From NCBI GenBank assembly GCA_001899145.1, contig MKVF01000006.1, positions 372,001-436,000 on the forward strand: a DNA stretch of 64,000 nucleotides, in the 5' to 3' direction. Within the stretch, counting starts at the first letter, position 1. Every line of letters begins with the position of its first letter. The notes beneath the pieces were generated by a model. That model did no database searches. It worked only from the letters and a program-made list of their open reading frames with translations, and had not been told where the DNA came from. Positions 63,146-64,000 of this stretch are shown one piece after another. The stretch comes from Flavobacteriia bacterium 40-80 (GTDB lineage Bacteria; Bacteroidota; Bacteroidia; Flavobacteriales_D; Crocinitomicaceae). Position numbers and translations under genes: made by a program.

Positions 63146-63484
63146 ATGGAAAGTTCACGATTTAACGCTTATAGAAATATGTGGGTAATGGTATTATTTG
63201 ATTTGCCGACGGAAACAAAAAAAGAACGTCGGGATGCTTCCTTGTTTCGAAAAAAACTTCTCGAAAACGGATTTATGATGTTCCAGTTTTCTATTTACAT
63301 GCGTTTTTGCCAAAGTATGGAAAATGCGGAGATGCACACCGTACAGGTAAAAAGAATGCTGCCAGCTAAAGGAAAAGTGGGTATTTTTTCAATTACTGAT
63401 AAACAATTCGGAAGAATGGAAATCTTTCATGGTAAAAAACCTCAGGAAAGTACTCCACCACCACAACAATTAACGCTTTTTTAA
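63146..63484 (+). CDS. cas2: CRISPR-associated protein Cas2
   Basis: The 112-aa partner of Cas1 in spacer acquisition. It has the ferredoxin-like start [20 protein letters not shown], with Asp in the VLFDLP strand, and [13 protein letters not shown]. It lies 70 bp after cas1; a short palindrome AATCATT-A-AATGATT occupies the beginning of that gap. The array begins 120 bp after its stop. Confidence 0.95.
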   Translation: MESSRFNAYRNMWVMVLFDLPTETKKERRDASLFRKKLLENGFMMFQFSIYMRFCQSMENAEMHTVQVKRMLPAKGKVGIFSITDKQFGRMEIFHGKKPQESTPPPQQLTLF

Positions 63485-63604
63485 TTTGTACCAGAAAAGA
63501 AAATTTGCTTTTCAGATTGTATTTTCGGGGATAATAAGGTCATTTTTTCAATTCAGAAAAACATTTCTGAACACCTTGCTATTTCTACGATTGAGCTACA
63601 TGAC
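63485..63604. promoter_or_regulatory. cas2-array junction with anti-repeat-like and inverted elements
   Basis: This 120-bp segment holds three signals. ATTTGCTTTTCA (63503-63514) is identical to 12 nt of the tracrRNA anti-repeat (56666-56677), including the extra T/A absent from the repeat. A perfect 8-bp hairpin (TTCAGAAA-AACA-TTTCTGAA, 63552-63571) follows. Last is an inverted partial repeat copy (63580-63600). It may be the leader for acquisition, the 3' tail of pre-crRNA, or both. Confidence 0.6.
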
Positions 63605-63627
63605 GTTGTAACTCAACCGTAAAAATA
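63580..63627 (-). repeat. 21-bp stem joining an inverted partial repeat to the first CRISPR repeat
   Basis: Bases 63580-63600 pair with 63607-63627 of the first repeat around a 6-nt loop: 18 Watson-Crick pairs and 3 others. In minus-strand RNA all three are G-U wobbles; in plus-strand RNA they are A-C mismatches. The stem uses the repeat half that does not bind tracrRNA. Confidence 0.75.
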
Positions 63628-64000
63628 AAGAACTTGAAAGCAAATCACAACCTGCAAATAGTCAAAAAAATAAATTGGAAAGTTGTAACTCAACCGTAAA
63701 AATAAAGAACTTGAAAGCAAATCACAACTAAATGATACTATTGATATACAAAAGCGTGTTGTAACTCAACCGTAAAAATAAAGAACTTGAAAGCAAATCA
63801 CAACGAATCTATGAATCTATTTTCTTTTTTTACAGTTGTAACTCAACCGTAAAAATAAAGAACTTGAAAGCAAATCACAACTGATGTCCCTAATTTCTTT
63901 TTGTTGTTTTCGTTGTAACTCAACCGTAAAAATAAAGAACTTGAAAGCAAATCACAACCATACTGTTAAAATCATTCCTCCATTTGCTGTTGTAACTCAA
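63605..64000 (-). CRISPR. Type II-C CRISPR array, 5 full repeats plus a partial one, continuing past the window
   Basis: The 47-bp repeats begin GTTGTAACTCAACCG and end GCAAATCACAAC. They start at 63605, 63682, 63758, 63835 and 63912, all identical, and a sixth begins at 63989 and is cut by the window end. Spacers are 30, 29, 30, 30 and 30 bp, all different and A/T-rich. Read on the minus strand the repeat starts GTTGTGATTTGCTTTCAA, like other Bacteroidota II-C repeats, and its first half is what the tracrRNA anti-repeat pairs with. So transcription is probably from right to left. A TATTTTTA inside each repeat resembles the TAnnTTTG -7 box with one mismatch and could give each unit its own promoter. 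Confidence 0.98.

Noticed and set aside
63552-63571. Hairpin TTCAGAAA-AACA-TTTCTGAA as a terminator for cas2 or the array
   Set aside because: No T run follows on either strand, so it is noted as a structure but not called a terminator.
1-64000. Insertion sequences, rRNA genes or prophage
   Set aside because: No transposase, terminal inverted repeats with target duplications, rRNA or phage structural genes were recognised.

Overview
This 64 kb window comes from a bacterium of the phylum Bacteroidota, order Flavobacteriales. A Fluviicola or Crocinitomicaceae relative is my best guess, not a proven placement. The clues are type IX secretion C-terminal sorting domains, promoters of the TTG-N19-TAnnTTTG type, SusC-like and porin-type outer-membrane proteins, a LytTR/LytS pair, TlpA/DUF4369 thioredoxins, an archaeal-type prolyl-tRNA synthetase and a very large type II-C Cas9. 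Most of the window is ordinary chromosome, with two accessory islands.

Layout. 1-3.4 kb: 3' end of mutS, a lipoprotein and an S41 peptidase. 3.4-7 kb: LytTR regulator, TPR sensor kinase and a membrane protein. 7.4-12.4 kb: a polymorphic-toxin island. It holds a 987-aa DUF4157 toxin, an overlapping putative immunity gene, two more small genes, a decayed macro-domain gene, a fragment of a second toxin and a stray S41 peptidase tail. 12.5-22.7 kb: a WYL regulator, then a minus-strand run with a beta-barrel protein, a 5'-nucleotidase split over two genes, a secreted endonuclease I, a TonB-dependent receptor and a lamin-tail protein. This run reads as an extracellular DNA/nucleotide scavenging locus. 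23-38.3 kb: S9 peptidase, gltA, fabG, porin, rpsT, two tRNA-Glu genes, proS, a Tyr/Gly-rich lipoprotein, a FadL-like protein, hutH and hisS. 38.5-54 kb: an ACMSD-like amidohydrolase, transaldolase, a BatA-like protein, a dihydroorotase-like pseudoenzyme, a methyltransferase, a hydrolase, lpxK, purine nucleoside phosphorylase, gatB, two TlpA proteins, lpxH, a nitroreductase and gcvT. 54-56.4 kb: M61 peptidase and a SlyD-like FKBP.

56.5-64 kb is a complete type II-C CRISPR-Cas locus. A tracrRNA gene is transcribed leftward from just upstream of cas9. cas9 encodes 1445 aa with all RuvC and HNH residues present. A RhuM-Fic gene broken by an apparent single-base deletion sits between cas9 and cas1. 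cas1, cas2 and an array of 47-bp repeats with 29-30-bp spacers follow, and the array runs off the window. The tracrRNA anti-repeat implies that crRNAs are read from the minus strand, toward the cas genes.

The strongest unexplained signals lie in this locus. The 120 bp between cas2 and the first repeat carry an anti-repeat-like 12-mer and an inverted partial copy of the repeat. That copy pairs with the terminal repeat over 21 bp. Its three non-Watson-Crick positions are G-U wobbles in the inferred crRNA strand but A-C mismatches in the other strand. A further inverted repeat abuts the cas1 start codon.
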